From contig BJUT01000020.1 of NCBI GenBank assembly GCA_007988745.1, positions 1-64,000 of the forward strand: a DNA stretch of 64,000 bases, written 5' to 3'. Each line of letters opens with the position of its first letter. The stretch's first letter is position 1. The translations under genes and the position numbers were made by a program. Below the pieces are notes generated by a model that saw only the letters and a list, made by a program, of their open reading frames with translations, had not been told where the DNA came from and did not search any database. The stretch is from Pseudoalteromonas atlantica. Lineage in GTDB: Bacteria > Pseudomonadota > Gammaproteobacteria > Enterobacterales > Alteromonadaceae. Positions 39,287 through 48,669 of this stretch are shown here, in pieces.

Positions 39287-40054
39287 ATGTTTAAATATGG
39301 CGTAGCCTTAAAGAGTTTATGGATTAAAGAGTGTATTCGTTTTTTACGTATTTGGGTGCAAACCTTAGTACCGCCGGCGATTACGATGAGTTTATACTTT
39401 GTTATTTTTGGTAATTTAATTGGCTCACGTATTGGTGAAATGGGTGGTTTTAGCTACATGGAATTTATTGTTCCGGGGCTAATAATGATGTCGGTTATTA
39501 CCAACTCATATTCTAATGTTGCTTCTAGTTTTTATTCAACCAAGTTTCAAAAAAGTATTGAAGAGCTATTGGTTGCGCCTGTGCCTAATTACATAATTGT
39601 ACTTGGTTATATGGGCGGCGGTATGACCCGCGGCATGATGGTGGGCTTTATTGTTACCTGTGTATCGCTGTTGTTTGTGGATATTCAAATACACAATATA
39701 TTTGTAATTATGGCAACGGTAATTTTAACCTCAGCCGTGTTTGCACTAGGTGGTTTAATTAACGCTATTTACGCCAATAGTTTTGACGATATTAGTATTA
39801 TCCCAACCTTTATTTTAACGCCACTAACATACTTAGGCGGCGTATTTTATTCAATTACGCTACTGCCAGAGTTTTGGCAAAATGTATCGCAAATAAACCC
39901 AATTATTTATATGGTTAATGCGTTTCGTTATGGCTTTTTAGGCGTGTCGGATGTTGATTTAAGTGTCGCGCTTGGCGTTATATTAGTATTTATTACGGTG
40001 CTATTTACTTTAGCGCTAACGTTAATTAAAAAAGGTGTGGGGCTTAGACATTAA
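39287..40054 (+). CDS. yadH: ABC-2 type permease, YadH-type
   Basis: The 255-residue membrane protein has about six membrane segments and an ABC-2 permease pattern, with the GLIMMSVITNSYSN region and PLTYLGGVFYS near 183-193. It starts at the base after the yadG stop and overlaps the next methyltransferase gene by one base. It is expected to export a lipid-like or glycan substrate, but no evidence in the sequence defines it. Confidence 0.9.
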   Translation: MFKYGVALKSLWIKECIRFLRIWVQTLVPPAITMSLYFVIFGNLIGSRIGEMGGFSYMEFIVPGLIMMSVITNSYSNVASSFYSTKFQKSIEELLVAPVPNYIIVLGYMGGGMTRGMMVGFIVTCVSLLFVDIQIHNIFVIMATVILTSAVFALGGLINAIYANSFDDISIIPTFILTPLTYLGGVFYSITLLPEFWQNVSQINPIIYMVNAFRYGFLGVSDVDLSVALGVILVFITVLFTLALTLIKKGVGLRH

Positions 40055-40719
40055 TGAGCGATGCAAATTCACGCAGTATTGTATCTAATCAGGCGGGTAT
40101 ACACGAAAAGCTTGATGAAATCGTTAACAAGCATTTAAACGCAGAGTTTAAAAAGCCTATTGCTGAGCACACTCAACAAGCGTTTGATGAAGTCAATGAG
40201 CAGGTTCAAGCTTTTAATGGACCGCTTATTATAGACTCATGTTGTGGAGTAGGGGAGAGCTCGGCTAATTTAGCTAAGCGCCACCCAGATGCATTAATTA
40301 TTGGTATTGATAAATCGTCACACCGCTTAGATAAGCACGATGTTGAATATAAACAAACAGACAGCGGCCAGTACATTTTGGTACAAGCTGACTTAAACGA
40401 CTTTTGGCGTTTAGCTGTGGCTGCTAATTGGCAGCCTACTCATCATTATTTGCTTTATCCTAACCCATGGCCTAAATCTAAGCATATCCAACGTAGGTGG
40501 CACGGCGCGGCTATTTTTCCGTTTATTGTTAAGCTAGGCGGTCGCTTAGAGGTGCGCAGTAACTGGGATATTTATGTAAAAGAGTTTGCCAGAGCGCTTG
40601 AGCTATCGGGACACCCTTGTGAGGTAACGCTGTATGAGTCAAACGAAGCAATTACTCCGTTTGAGCGTAAATACTGGGCCAGCGGCCAACAAAGCCATCG
40701 TTTAGTGATAGATCTTTAA
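40054..40719 (+). CDS. TrmB-like SAM-dependent methyltransferase
   Basis: A 221-residue protein with an N-terminal helical part (1-55), the SAM-binding loop IDSCCGVGESS (60-70), the TrmB-type motif PNPWPKSKHIQRRW (136-149) and a C-terminal TPFERKYWASGQ. These resemble tRNA (guanine-N7) methyltransferase, but PNPWP replaces the usual PDPWxK and an extra N-terminal region is present. I call it a TrmB-family paralogue with unproven substrate. It is the last gene of the mpl-ubiX-yadGH run and its end overlaps the convergent EAL-type gene by 4 bp. Confidence 0.75.
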   Translation: MSDANSRSIVSNQAGIHEKLDEIVNKHLNAEFKKPIAEHTQQAFDEVNEQVQAFNGPLIIDSCCGVGESSANLAKRHPDALIIGIDKSSHRLDKHDVEYKQTDSGQYILVQADLNDFWRLAVAANWQPTHHYLLYPNPWPKSKHIQRRWHGAAIFPFIVKLGGRLEVRSNWDIYVKEFARALELSGHPCEVTLYESNEAITPFERKYWASGQQSHRLVIDL

Positions 40720-42596
40720 ACTGCCACTTCCTCTTGGCTTGATGAGTTAACATGTGGCGCTGGGTAAGCAAAGTAATTGCCTTGCATCAGCGCCACATCT
40801 ACATTTTTAAGCGCATTTTCAATACTTATATTTTCTACCGACTCTGCCATGAGCGTTAAACTAAGTTGCTTTGCAGCATGAACTGTATGCTCAATAAATA
40901 AGGCTATATTTTCATCACTTACTGCTTGTTTTACTAATGCGCCGTCGAGTTTTATACCGTTTACTTCAAGCTTTAGCGCATTCGAAATATTTGAATAACC
41001 ACTACCAAAACCAGTAATAATGACATTCACCCCTTTGGTTTTTACCATAGAAATAAACGTTTTAACCTCTAAAAAATTAGTAATAGCGTGTGACTCTAAA
41101 AGGCCAAGCGTTATGTTTTCTGGGTGCGGGTAGCGCTTAAGCTCGCTAGCAATGTATTCACTCAAACTAGGGTCGAGTATATCTTTATCGCTGATATTTA
41201 AGCTCCAGCATATATCTGTTTTTCTAAACCGCTCTATACATTGGCTAAATAGCGTGCGCGTTAGTAGTCCGCCCATTCTTGAGCGGCTCACTACATTTAA
41301 AAATGAGTCGGGTTTTAAAATTTCGCCATTTTTAGTCACCATTCTGGCTAAGCATTCGTAATGTACAACTTCATTATTGGTGGTGTTAAACATAGCTTGA
41401 AAATAAGGCACTATGCGGTTGTTATCAAATGCTTCTTGAACCTCTTTGGCAAGGCTTACATTGTATTGATACTGGTTTTTTACATCGCTCATTACTTTTG
41501 AGTAGCTAACAACCTTACCGCGGCCGTGTTTAGCCTGAAGCGTTGCAATGTGCGCGTTTTCAATCAGTAGTGATTTATTACCACTGGCGATACCTGCGCA
41601 GTAAGTTATATAAATAAATGGGTTAGTTAATACCGGGCTGTTTGCGTTATACGACTCAACTAAATCGCTCAGTTCGCTGCTTTTAAAGCTTTTAGGGGTA
41701 AGAACGGCAATTTTATTAGTAGCAAGGCGATACACCTTACAGCTTTGCGGGCTGCGGCTTTGATAATGACTGAGCAAGTTTTTCATTACGTTGTCGCCAA
41801 CTTGAGTGCCATAAAAGCTATTAATATCTTCAATTTCGTTCACCCAAATAATGGCAAGTTGCATGTGGTGTGAATTACTCTTTTTGATAAAGTACTCAAG
41901 CGCAATATGATTGGCAAAGCCCGTACTGGCATCTGTTGCTAGGGTACGCTTTAACAAATATATATAAATAGCTGCAACCAGTACCGCAATAAAAAAGAAA
42001 AAACACGCCGTTATTATGGCTTTAGTGACGCTGTATTGAAGCTTTTTATTTAAATCATCTAAGGTTATGTCGGCACCCGTAATGTAGGTGGTACCATATT
42101 TATCTACAAAGGGAATAAAAACAGTTTTAAAATCACCCCATTGGTCGCTAGATTGCTCAAAAACAGGCTCAGTAGAATAAAACGCGCCCCTGTTAATGTC
42201 GGTGGCCTCTGGGTATAAATCAAGAAATTGCGTAACACGTGCGTTTTCTTGATCGTCTTTAGTGTAGCTGGATGAGGTAAAGTAAACTTTGTTATCGCGC
42301 ATGATCATCGAATAGACGTAAGCTATATCAAGCGCTTGTGCAAGCTCTGAGAGTTGTTTGCTTTTAGTTTGGTAAACCGAAAAACCAATATCGTAGCCTT
42401 GGCTAATTCTATCGTGGTAACGCTGCCCTAAAATATGTTTTACGCTGGTGGCTGCATTTAGAAGGCGCTCATCGACAGCGTGCATTATTTCGCTACGCGC
42501 TGAGCTATAGGTGTAATAAACATAGACTAATAAACTGACCAAAAACAATGTAAAGCCAGCTATAAACCACTTCCCTTTTAATTTCCCTGTGAGCAT
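40716..42596 (-). CDS. Membrane protein with degenerate GGDEF and EAL domains
   Basis: The 626-residue protein has a membrane segment at about 11-30, a periplasmic sensor region (31-191), a second segment (192-215), a GGDEF-type domain (about 220-365) and an EAL-type domain (about 380-615). Catalytic motifs are lost: GGDEF reads ATNKI (292-296), EAL reads ECL (414-416), the DDFG metal site reads TGFG (528-531) and the LExTE site reads LGLLES (497-502). The SLNIS and AESVE motifs remain. It is likely a non-enzymatic c-di-GMP receptor or a signalling scaffold, which is inference. Confidence 0.88.
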   Translation of the reverse strand: MLTGKLKGKWFIAGFTLFLVSLLVYVYYTYSSARSEIMHAVDERLLNAATSVKHILGQRYHDRISQGYDIGFSVYQTKSKQLSELAQALDIAYVYSMIMRDNKVYFTSSSYTKDDQENARVTQFLDLYPEATDINRGAFYSTEPVFEQSSDQWGDFKTVFIPFVDKYGTTYITGADITLDDLNKKLQYSVTKAIITACFFFFIAVLVAAIYIYLLKRTLATDASTGFANHIALEYFIKKSNSHHMQLAIIWVNEIEDINSFYGTQVGDNVMKNLLSHYQSRSPQSCKVYRLATNKIAVLTPKSFKSSELSDLVESYNANSPVLTNPFIYITYCAGIASGNKSLLIENAHIATLQAKHGRGKVVSYSKVMSDVKNQYQYNVSLAKEVQEAFDNNRIVPYFQAMFNTTNNEVVHYECLARMVTKNGEILKPDSFLNVVSRSRMGGLLTRTLFSQCIERFRKTDICWSLNISDKDILDPSLSEYIASELKRYPHPENITLGLLESHAITNFLEVKTFISMVKTKGVNVIITGFGSGYSNISNALKLEVNGIKLDGALVKQAVSDENIALFIEHTVHAAKQLSLTLMAESVENISIENALKNVDVALMQGNYFAYPAPHVNSSSQEEVAV

Positions 42597-42873
42597 ACTT
42601 GTCCCTTATTGTTACACATATTAAGTATACGCATAAATGTAATTTGCCCAAAACTAAAATGTGACTTTTTAATAAAATCCTATTATTGAAATTTTTTTTA
42701 CAATATTTGTCATCCGTTTAGTCGCTTTTATGGCTTAAAGGGAGACATTTTACTTATATTGCAGTAAAGTTAGCGCAATTTTTAAAAGAAGCACGCTCCT
42801 TATAATAGCGCCATAGTTTGGCATTTTTAACTGTTAAACGCGTGTTTTAGCTACACACACACTAGGTATAAAG

Positions 42874-44502
42874 ATGGATCAAAAGCGTTGTGCCGTCGCC
42901 TCTAAAGAAAGCCTTAAGCGTATATTTACTGTACCTGAAGCGCCAGACTCAACTTTAAGCAAAATTGAGCTTGAAATTTCGAGTAATTTAGCAGGGTTTT
43001 TAAACGAAAATATAGCGGCAATTGAAAAACCATTACACGAAATTGAAAAAGATTTTCAGGCTGCGGTGATCCCAGAAAACCCAACGTTTGTATCTGCTTA
43101 CGCCCAAGATATTATGGAGCAGCTAGTTGCCCATTCTGTACACACGGCTGCGCCTAGCTTTATTGGGCATATGACATCGGCTCTTCCGCATTTTTTACTA
43201 CCGCTTTCAAAGTTGATGGTGGGGCTTAATCAAAACCTAGTAAAAATAGAAACCTCAAAAGCATTTACGCCCCTAGAGCGCCAAGTACTAGGTATGATGC
43301 ATCATTTAGCTTACTCGCAAGATGAGTCGTTTTATTCTAAATGGATGCACAGTGCTAAAACATCACTCGGTGCTTTTTGTTCCGGTGGTACAGTTGCAAA
43401 CATAACGGCATTGTGGATTGCGCGTAACCGCTTATTAAAACCCGACGGCAGCTTTAAAGGCATTGCCGCTCAAGGGCTCGTAGCCGGTATGCTGCATTAT
43501 GGCTACAAAGGGCTGGCCGTTTTAGTGTCGGAGCGAGGGCATTACTCTTTAGGTAAATCAATTGACTTACTAGGCATCGGCCGTGAAAATTTAATTGGTG
43601 TAAAAACCTGCGAAAATAACAAGGTTGATGTGAATGCCATGCGCGAAAAAGCCTTAGAGCTTGAATCGCAAGGCATAAAAGTTATGGCAATTGTAGGGGT
43701 TGCTGGTACAACCGAGACCGGTAATATCGACCCTCTTGATGATATGGCCGATTTAGCTCAGCAAATAAACTGCCATTTTCACGTTGATGCAGCGTGGGGT
43801 GGGGCAACGCTTTTATCGCAAACGCATCGCCCATTATTAAAAGGAATTGAGCGCGCAGATTCAATTACTATTGATGCACACAAACAAATGTATGTGCCAA
43901 TGGGCGCAGGCTTGGTGTTATTTAAAGACCCAACTGCTACGGATGCAATAGAGCACCATGCAGAGTACATATTACGTAAAGGTTCAAAAGATTTAGGAAG
44001 CCATACACTTGAAGGCAGCCGCCCAGGTATGGCTATGTTAGTACATGCTTGCTTACGCGTTATTGGCCGCAAAGGCTATGAAATGCTTATTGACCGTAGT
44101 ATCAAAAAAGCACATTACTTTGCTGATTTAATTAAAGCCGATGAAGACTTTGAGCTGATTTCAGAGCCTGAGCTGTGTTTGCTTACATACCGCTATGTGC
44201 CTAAACAAATTAAACAAGCCATAGCCCAAGCAGATGCTGCAACACGATTAGAAATTTTCGCGTCGCTCAATCGCTTTACTGCCAGTATGCAAAAACGCCA
44301 ACGTGAATCAGGGCGCTCGTTTGTATCGCGTACTCGCTTAACACCCTCAAAGTACGATAATCAACCGACGGTGGTATTTAGAGTGGTATTGGCTAATCCG
44401 CTCACATCGGGTGTTATATTAAAAGAGATTTTAGCTGAGCAAAAAGAGCTTGCTAAAACAGACCCTGTATTTAAAAAGTACTTAAGTAAGTATATGCAGT
44501 AA
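42874..44502 (+). CDS. panP: PLP-dependent decarboxylase, PanP-type
   Basis: Probably decarboxylates aspartate to beta-alanine for coenzyme A synthesis. The 542-residue protein is a group II decarboxylase with H303-x-D-A-A-W-G-G310 and the PLP lysine K337 in TIDAHKQMY. The long N-terminal region and the PSFIGHMTSALPHF block match the Vibrio-type PanP family rather than glutamate decarboxylase, although glutamate decarboxylation cannot be excluded. It stands alone, with its own terminator at 44521. Confidence 0.8.
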   Translation: MDQKRCAVASKESLKRIFTVPEAPDSTLSKIELEISSNLAGFLNENIAAIEKPLHEIEKDFQAAVIPENPTFVSAYAQDIMEQLVAHSVHTAAPSFIGHMTSALPHFLLPLSKLMVGLNQNLVKIETSKAFTPLERQVLGMMHHLAYSQDESFYSKWMHSAKTSLGAFCSGGTVANITALWIARNRLLKPDGSFKGIAAQGLVAGMLHYGYKGLAVLVSERGHYSLGKSIDLLGIGRENLIGVKTCENNKVDVNAMREKALELESQGIKVMAIVGVAGTTETGNIDPLDDMADLAQQINCHFHVDAAWGGATLLSQTHRPLLKGIERADSITIDAHKQMYVPMGAGLVLFKDPTATDAIEHHAEYILRKGSKDLGSHTLEGSRPGMAMLVHACLRVIGRKGYEMLIDRSIKKAHYFADLIKADEDFELISEPELCLLTYRYVPKQIKQAIAQADAATRLEIFASLNRFTASMQKRQRESGRSFVSRTRLTPSKYDNQPTVVFRVVLANPLTSGVILKEILAEQKELAKTDPVFKKYLSKYMQ

Positions 44503-44520
44503 CGCCTAGGTATAAACTAA

Positions 44521-44555
44521 AACAAAGGCGCCAATGGGCGCCTTTGTTATTTTTG
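44521..44555 (+). terminator. panP terminator
   Basis: A 12-bp stem AACAAAGGCGCC (44521-44532) and GGCGCCTTTGTT (44537-44548) with a 4-base loop is followed by ATTTTT. It may also serve the convergent argE. Confidence 0.9.
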
Positions 44556-44581
44556 CTGTGAGTTTTAATACAGTCTTCTTT

Positions 44582-45733
44582 TTAAGCGTTAAAGCAGTTT
44601 GCCCTAATAATGTCAGTTATAATTTTTTGCGATGGGTTTATTTTCTCCATTGCTAAAAATTCATCAGGTTGGTGGGCTTGATTAATTGAGCCAGGCCCCA
44701 TGACTATTGTTTCACAGCCAAGTTGCTGAATAAACGGAGCTTCTGTGCAGTAATTTACTGCAACGGCTTTTTCTCCTGCAATTTTTTCTGCCATTTTAAC
44801 GAGTGCGCTATCAGTGCTGCCACTAAAAGCTGGAATGGGCTCGTGTAAATCAATTACGCTCACTGCGCTTGGGTATTGCGCGTTTATATCGCTGGTGGCA
44901 TCAATAAGTAAGGCTTGTAAGTCTTTAATGCTTAACCCTGGGAGCGGGCGCATGTCTATGTGCATTTCGCAGCAGCCACAAATTCGATTTGCGTTGTCGC
45001 CACCATGAATATTACCTAAATTTAAGGTAGGGTAAGGTATTTCAAAATGTTCAACTGAATATTTATTCTTTAACTGCTCTTTTAAGATCAGCAACTTTGT
45101 AATCACTTTATGCATGACTTCGATGGCGTTAAGACCACGTTCGGGATCGGAACTATGACCGGAACGGCCAATCACTCTTATAGCCGTGCTCATATGTCCT
45201 TTGTGAGTAAATACAGGAGTCATATCAGTAGGTTCACCAATAATACATCGCGCAGGTTTTAAATTAGGATGCTTACAAATTTGCTGCGCTCCCGCCATGG
45301 TGGTTTCTTCATCGGCAGTGGCGAGTATTAAAATAGGTTGTGTTTGCTGTTTTATATCAAGCTCACTAATAGCTTGTAATACAAAAGCAAAAAAGCCTTT
45401 CATATCAATACTACCTAACCCATATAAGTTATTGTTATGTTCAGTGAGTTTAAATGGGTCGTGGTTCCAGCGGCTATCGTCAAACGGTACGGTGTCTGTA
45501 TGGCCTGCAAGCATTAAGCCGCCATCGCCTTGCCCTCGCTTTGCAAGTAAGTTGTATCGGCCTTTTCCACCTTCTAACTCTATAATTTCGCAAGTAAAAC
45601 CTAAACTTTCGCACCAACGTGCTAGCAACTCTATTACCCCTTTATTACTCATACAAAGCTCATCTTCTATTGCACTAATAGAGGGGGCTGCAATGAGTTG
45701 TTGGTACATAGAGATAAATGACGGCAAAGACAT
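44582..45733 (-). CDS. argE: Acetylornithine deacetylase
   Basis: Releases acetate and ornithine from N-acetylornithine. From the ATG at 45733 the protein has 383 residues, equal to E. coli ArgE. The metal and catalytic motifs of the M20 family are present: GHTDTVPFDD near 79-88, GLGSIDMKG, the ADEETTMAG glutamate pair and the C-terminal GPGSINQAHQPDE. A TTG codon 12 bases further upstream is a less likely start. It is divergent from argC across the ARG box. Confidence 0.95.
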   Translation of the reverse strand: MSLPSFISMYQQLIAAPSISAIEDELCMSNKGVIELLARWCESLGFTCEIIELEGGKGRYNLLAKRGQGDGGLMLAGHTDTVPFDDSRWNHDPFKLTEHNNNLYGLGSIDMKGFFAFVLQAISELDIKQQTQPILILATADEETTMAGAQQICKHPNLKPARCIIGEPTDMTPVFTHKGHMSTAIRVIGRSGHSSDPERGLNAIEVMHKVITKLLILKEQLKNKYSVEHFEIPYPTLNLGNIHGGDNANRICGCCEMHIDMRPLPGLSIKDLQALLIDATSDINAQYPSAVSVIDLHEPIPAFSGSTDSALVKMAEKIAGEKAVAVNYCTEAPFIQQLGCETIVMGPGSINQAHQPDEFLAMEKINPSQKIITDIIRANCFNA

Positions 45734-45789
45734 AAAGAAATCCAAAATAATTATTCAATTTAATTGCATAACAATATAAAAGTATTTAT

Positions 45790-45807
45790 GATGAATATCA
45801 ATTCACT
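45790..45807. promoter_or_regulatory. ARG box (ArgR operator) between argE and argC
   Basis: TGAAT at 45792-45796 and ATTCA at 45801-45805, four bases apart, exactly match both half-sites of the ArgR operator TGAAT-N4-ATTCA. A weaker second box fits at 45811-45828, at the usual 21-base offset, and an AT-rich half-match AATTATTCA lies near 45750. ArgR paired operators normally repress divergent arg promoters when arginine is present. Confidence 0.75.
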
Positions 45808-45951
45808 TTTTAAGCATAAATATATTAAGTATAGCCATGAAGATAATGCGACGATAATCAACAATTCATTGAGAAAAGTATTAGCTAGCATCTAAGCTAG
45901 TGTAAGCGAACACCACACCTATTTAGTAGTAAATTTATAAACGAGTAAAAA

Positions 45952-46962
45952 ATGAATGTAGCGATTATTGGCGCAAGCGGTTATAGCGGCGCAGAATTAG
46001 CAAGCTTAGTTGCTAAGCACCCTAATTTAACGTTATCGGGCTGTTATGTCTCTGAGGGAAGTTTAGATAAACATAAATTATTAAGTGATTTATACCCAGA
46101 ACATAGAAACCTTCTTGATATTCCTCTACTACCACTGAGCGAATCAGCGTTTGATGACATAAATTCGAGTGCCGATTACATCTGCTTATGTACTGATCAC
46201 AAAGTAAGTGTTGATTTAGCCCCGCAGTTTTTAGCTATGGGTAAAAAAGTATTCGACCTATCAGGTGGTTACCGCCTTACTAGCAACGACGACTATGTTA
46301 CTTACTATGGTTTTGAGCACCAACATCCTGAGTTATTAAACGAAGCAGCCTACGGGTTAGCAGAGTGGAATAGCAGTGCAATTGCCAATGCAAATCTTGT
46401 GGCAGTAGCCGGCTGTTACCCAACCGCTGCGCTTAATGCGTTAAAGCCGTTGCAACAGGCAGGCTTGTTGAGTGATGAAAAAGTGATTATTAATGCTGTT
46501 TCAGGTGTTACTGGCGCAGGGCGTAAAGCCAGCGTAGGTACTCACTTTTGTGAAGTATCGCTTGCCCCGTATGGTTTATTTAACCATCGTCATGGTCCTG
46601 AAATTGAACAACACCTTGGCCACAAGGTGTTATTTACACCGCACTTAGGTAATTTTCCGCGTGGAATTTTAGAAACTATTTATGTACAGCTTAAGCCAGG
46701 CGTTACCAAGGAAAACGTATCTGATGCTTATCAAGTACTTAAGAACGAGCCGTTGATTCGTTTGTTAGCTGATAAAGTGCCATCTATTAAAAGCGTGGTA
46801 AAACAACCCTATGTTGATATTGGTTGGCAGCAGCAAGGCTCTCAACTGATTGTTATGGCAGCGATAGATAATCTATTAAAAGGCGCTGCGGGCCAAGCCT
46901 TGCAATGTATTAACTTATCAATGAATTTAGATCACACCACTGGCTTAAAAGGAGCCTTTTAA
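45952..46962 (+). CDS. argC: N-acetyl-gamma-glutamyl-phosphate reductase
   Basis: NADPH-dependent reduction in the third arginine step. The 336-residue protein has the N-terminal GASGYSGAEL dinucleotide motif and the active-site Cys155 in AGCYPTA, plus the HRHGPEIEQHL block near 220. It opens the argCBFGH(A) operon and overlaps argB by one base. Confidence 0.96.
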   Translation: MNVAIIGASGYSGAELASLVAKHPNLTLSGCYVSEGSLDKHKLLSDLYPEHRNLLDIPLLPLSESAFDDINSSADYICLCTDHKVSVDLAPQFLAMGKKVFDLSGGYRLTSNDDYVTYYGFEHQHPELLNEAAYGLAEWNSSAIANANLVAVAGCYPTAALNALKPLQQAGLLSDEKVIINAVSGVTGAGRKASVGTHFCEVSLAPYGLFNHRHGPEIEQHLGHKVLFTPHLGNFPRGILETIYVQLKPGVTKENVSDAYQVLKNEPLIRLLADKVPSIKSVVKQPYVDIGWQQQGSQLIVMAAIDNLLKGAAGQALQCINLSMNLDHTTGLKGAF

Positions 46963-47729
46963 TGAGCACTAAAACGTGGGTAATTAAATTAGGTGGTGCT
47001 GTACTTAATACTGAAAACGCGGCAAAAGCTTTGTTTAATGTATTAAACGCTGATCAAAATAATCAGTTTGTTATTGTTCATGGTGGTGGCTCGTTAGTTG
47101 ACACTTGGCTAAAACAAGCAGGCTTTGCTAGTGCAAAGCACCAAGGACTGCGTATTAGCCCAAGTGAGCAAATGCCTTACATAGTGGGGGCGCTGGCTGG
47201 CTGTGCAAATAAGCAGCTGGTAAGCCAAGCTATTAATGCAGGCCATAAACCTGTTGGCCTTTGTTTGTATGAAGCCGGAGTTATGGCGTCTCAAAAGCTA
47301 AAAGCGCTTGGGCAAGTAGGTAAGTGCGAAAGTAATGATGATTCAATTGTTAACGATTTACTTAAGCTTGGTCGGTTACCTATCGTCAGCTCTATTGGGT
47401 TTGATGAGCAAGGTAACTGGTATAACGTTAATGCTGATGAAGCTGCCGCAGCGATTGCTAGCAACTTAAATGCAGAACTTATTTTTATGACAGATGTAGA
47501 AGCGGTACTTGATGCAAACAAGCAGCCGTTACATCAACTTGACACAAAACACATTGATACTTTAATTGATGAAGGGGTAATTTTGGGCGGAATGGAGGTC
47601 AAAGTTAAGACCAGCCTGCACGCTGCCCAACATTTACGACGCGGTGTGTATATTTCCAGCTGGCAAAAGCCAGACAATTTAACTGCTTTGCTACAGGGCG
47701 AGCATGTCGGAACAAAAATTACACCATAG
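46962..47729 (+). CDS. argB: N-acetylglutamate kinase
   Basis: Phosphorylates N-acetylglutamate, the second arginine step. The 255-residue amino-acid-kinase-fold protein has KLGGAVL near the N-terminus, the HGGG loop and the LGGMEVKVKTS block near 205-215. The short, E. coli-like form lacks the N-terminal helix found in arginine-inhibited hexameric enzymes. It overlaps argC at its start and ends 7 bases before argF. Confidence 0.95.
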   Translation: MSTKTWVIKLGGAVLNTENAAKALFNVLNADQNNQFVIVHGGGSLVDTWLKQAGFASAKHQGLRISPSEQMPYIVGALAGCANKQLVSQAINAGHKPVGLCLYEAGVMASQKLKALGQVGKCESNDDSIVNDLLKLGRLPIVSSIGFDEQGNWYNVNADEAAAAIASNLNAELIFMTDVEAVLDANKQPLHQLDTKHIDTLIDEGVILGGMEVKVKTSLHAAQHLRRGVYISSWQKPDNLTALLQGEHVGTKITP

Positions 47730-47736
47730 GGTTATC

Positions 47737-48669
47737 ATGTTAGAGAATTTTTTAACGGGTCTAGAATTAGACCAACAAGGCGCACTAAATTTACTAAAAC
47801 TAGCGCGTGATTTAAAAGCAAAGCCAGAAAAGTACAGCCAAGTATTAGCGGGTAAGTCAATTGTTACCTTATTTGAAAAGCAAAGTTTACGTACGCGTTT
47901 ATCGTTTGATATTGGTATTAACCGTTTAGGCGGCCACGCTGTGTATTTAGATCAGCAAAACGGCGCTATGGGTGCACGTGAATCTGTAAAAGACTTTGCA
48001 CTTAATATTTCTACGTGGGCTGATGGAATTGTAGCGCGCGTAAACCAGCACAGCACCTTAGCCACCTTAGGTGAATACTCTAGTGTACCTGTAGTGAATA
48101 GCTTGTGTGATTTATATCACCCGTGCCAGGCATTGGCTGATTTTTTAACGCTACAAGAAGTACACGGCGATGTAAGCGAGCTAAAAGTGGCTTACTTAGG
48201 TGAAGGTAACAACGTTACTCATTCACTTATGTTATTAGCGGCAACGCTAGGAACTGATTTTGTTGCTGTTACACCAAAAGGCAGCTCGCCTGATTCGCAA
48301 ATTCTTAAAAAGGCTGAGCAAATTGCTGCAATGAACGGCGCATCAGTAATGGTAAGCGACCGTGTAGAAGCCGCTGTAGGCGCTAATGTTGTATATGCAG
48401 ATACGTGGGTGTCTATGGGCGATGATACGCCTCTTGAGCAAGTTAAAGAAAAATACATGCCTTATCAGCTAAACCAAGCATTGCTAGAACAAACAGGTGC
48501 GACTACGGTATTACATTGCCAACCGGCACACCGTGAGTTTGAAATTACCTCTGAGGTAATGGATGGCCCAGCATCAAAAATTATTCAACAAGCAGAAAAT
48601 CGCATGCATGCGCAAAATGCTCTGCTAGTTACATTACTAAATCCAAATTTTGTTAAGGAACACCTATGA
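47737..48669 (+). CDS. argF: Ornithine carbamoyltransferase
   Basis: Makes citrulline from ornithine and carbamoyl phosphate. The ATG at 47737 gives 310 residues, with ATAGGG as ribosome site; an earlier in-frame ATG inside argB is less likely. The carbamoyl-phosphate motif reads SLRTRLS, the HPCQALAD motif is intact, and the ornithine loop HCQPAHRE is near the C-terminus. Its last bases overlap argG by 4 bp. Confidence 0.95.
   Translation: MLENFLTGLELDQQGALNLLKLARDLKAKPEKYSQVLAGKSIVTLFEKQSLRTRLSFDIGINRLGGHAVYLDQQNGAMGARESVKDFALNISTWADGIVARVNQHSTLATLGEYSSVPVVNSLCDLYHPCQALADFLTLQEVHGDVSELKVAYLGEGNNVTHSLMLLAATLGTDFVAVTPKGSSPDSQILKKAEQIAAMNGASVMVSDRVEAAVGANVVYADTWVSMGDDTPLEQVKEKYMPYQLNQALLEQTGATTVLHCQPAHREFEITSEVMDGPASKIIQQAENRMHAQNALLVTLLNPNFVKEHL

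Noticed and set aside
45297..45779. 160-codon plus-strand open frame over argE
   Set aside because: It is antisense to a clear argE, with low-complexity Ser/Pro/Lys-rich translation and no start signal.
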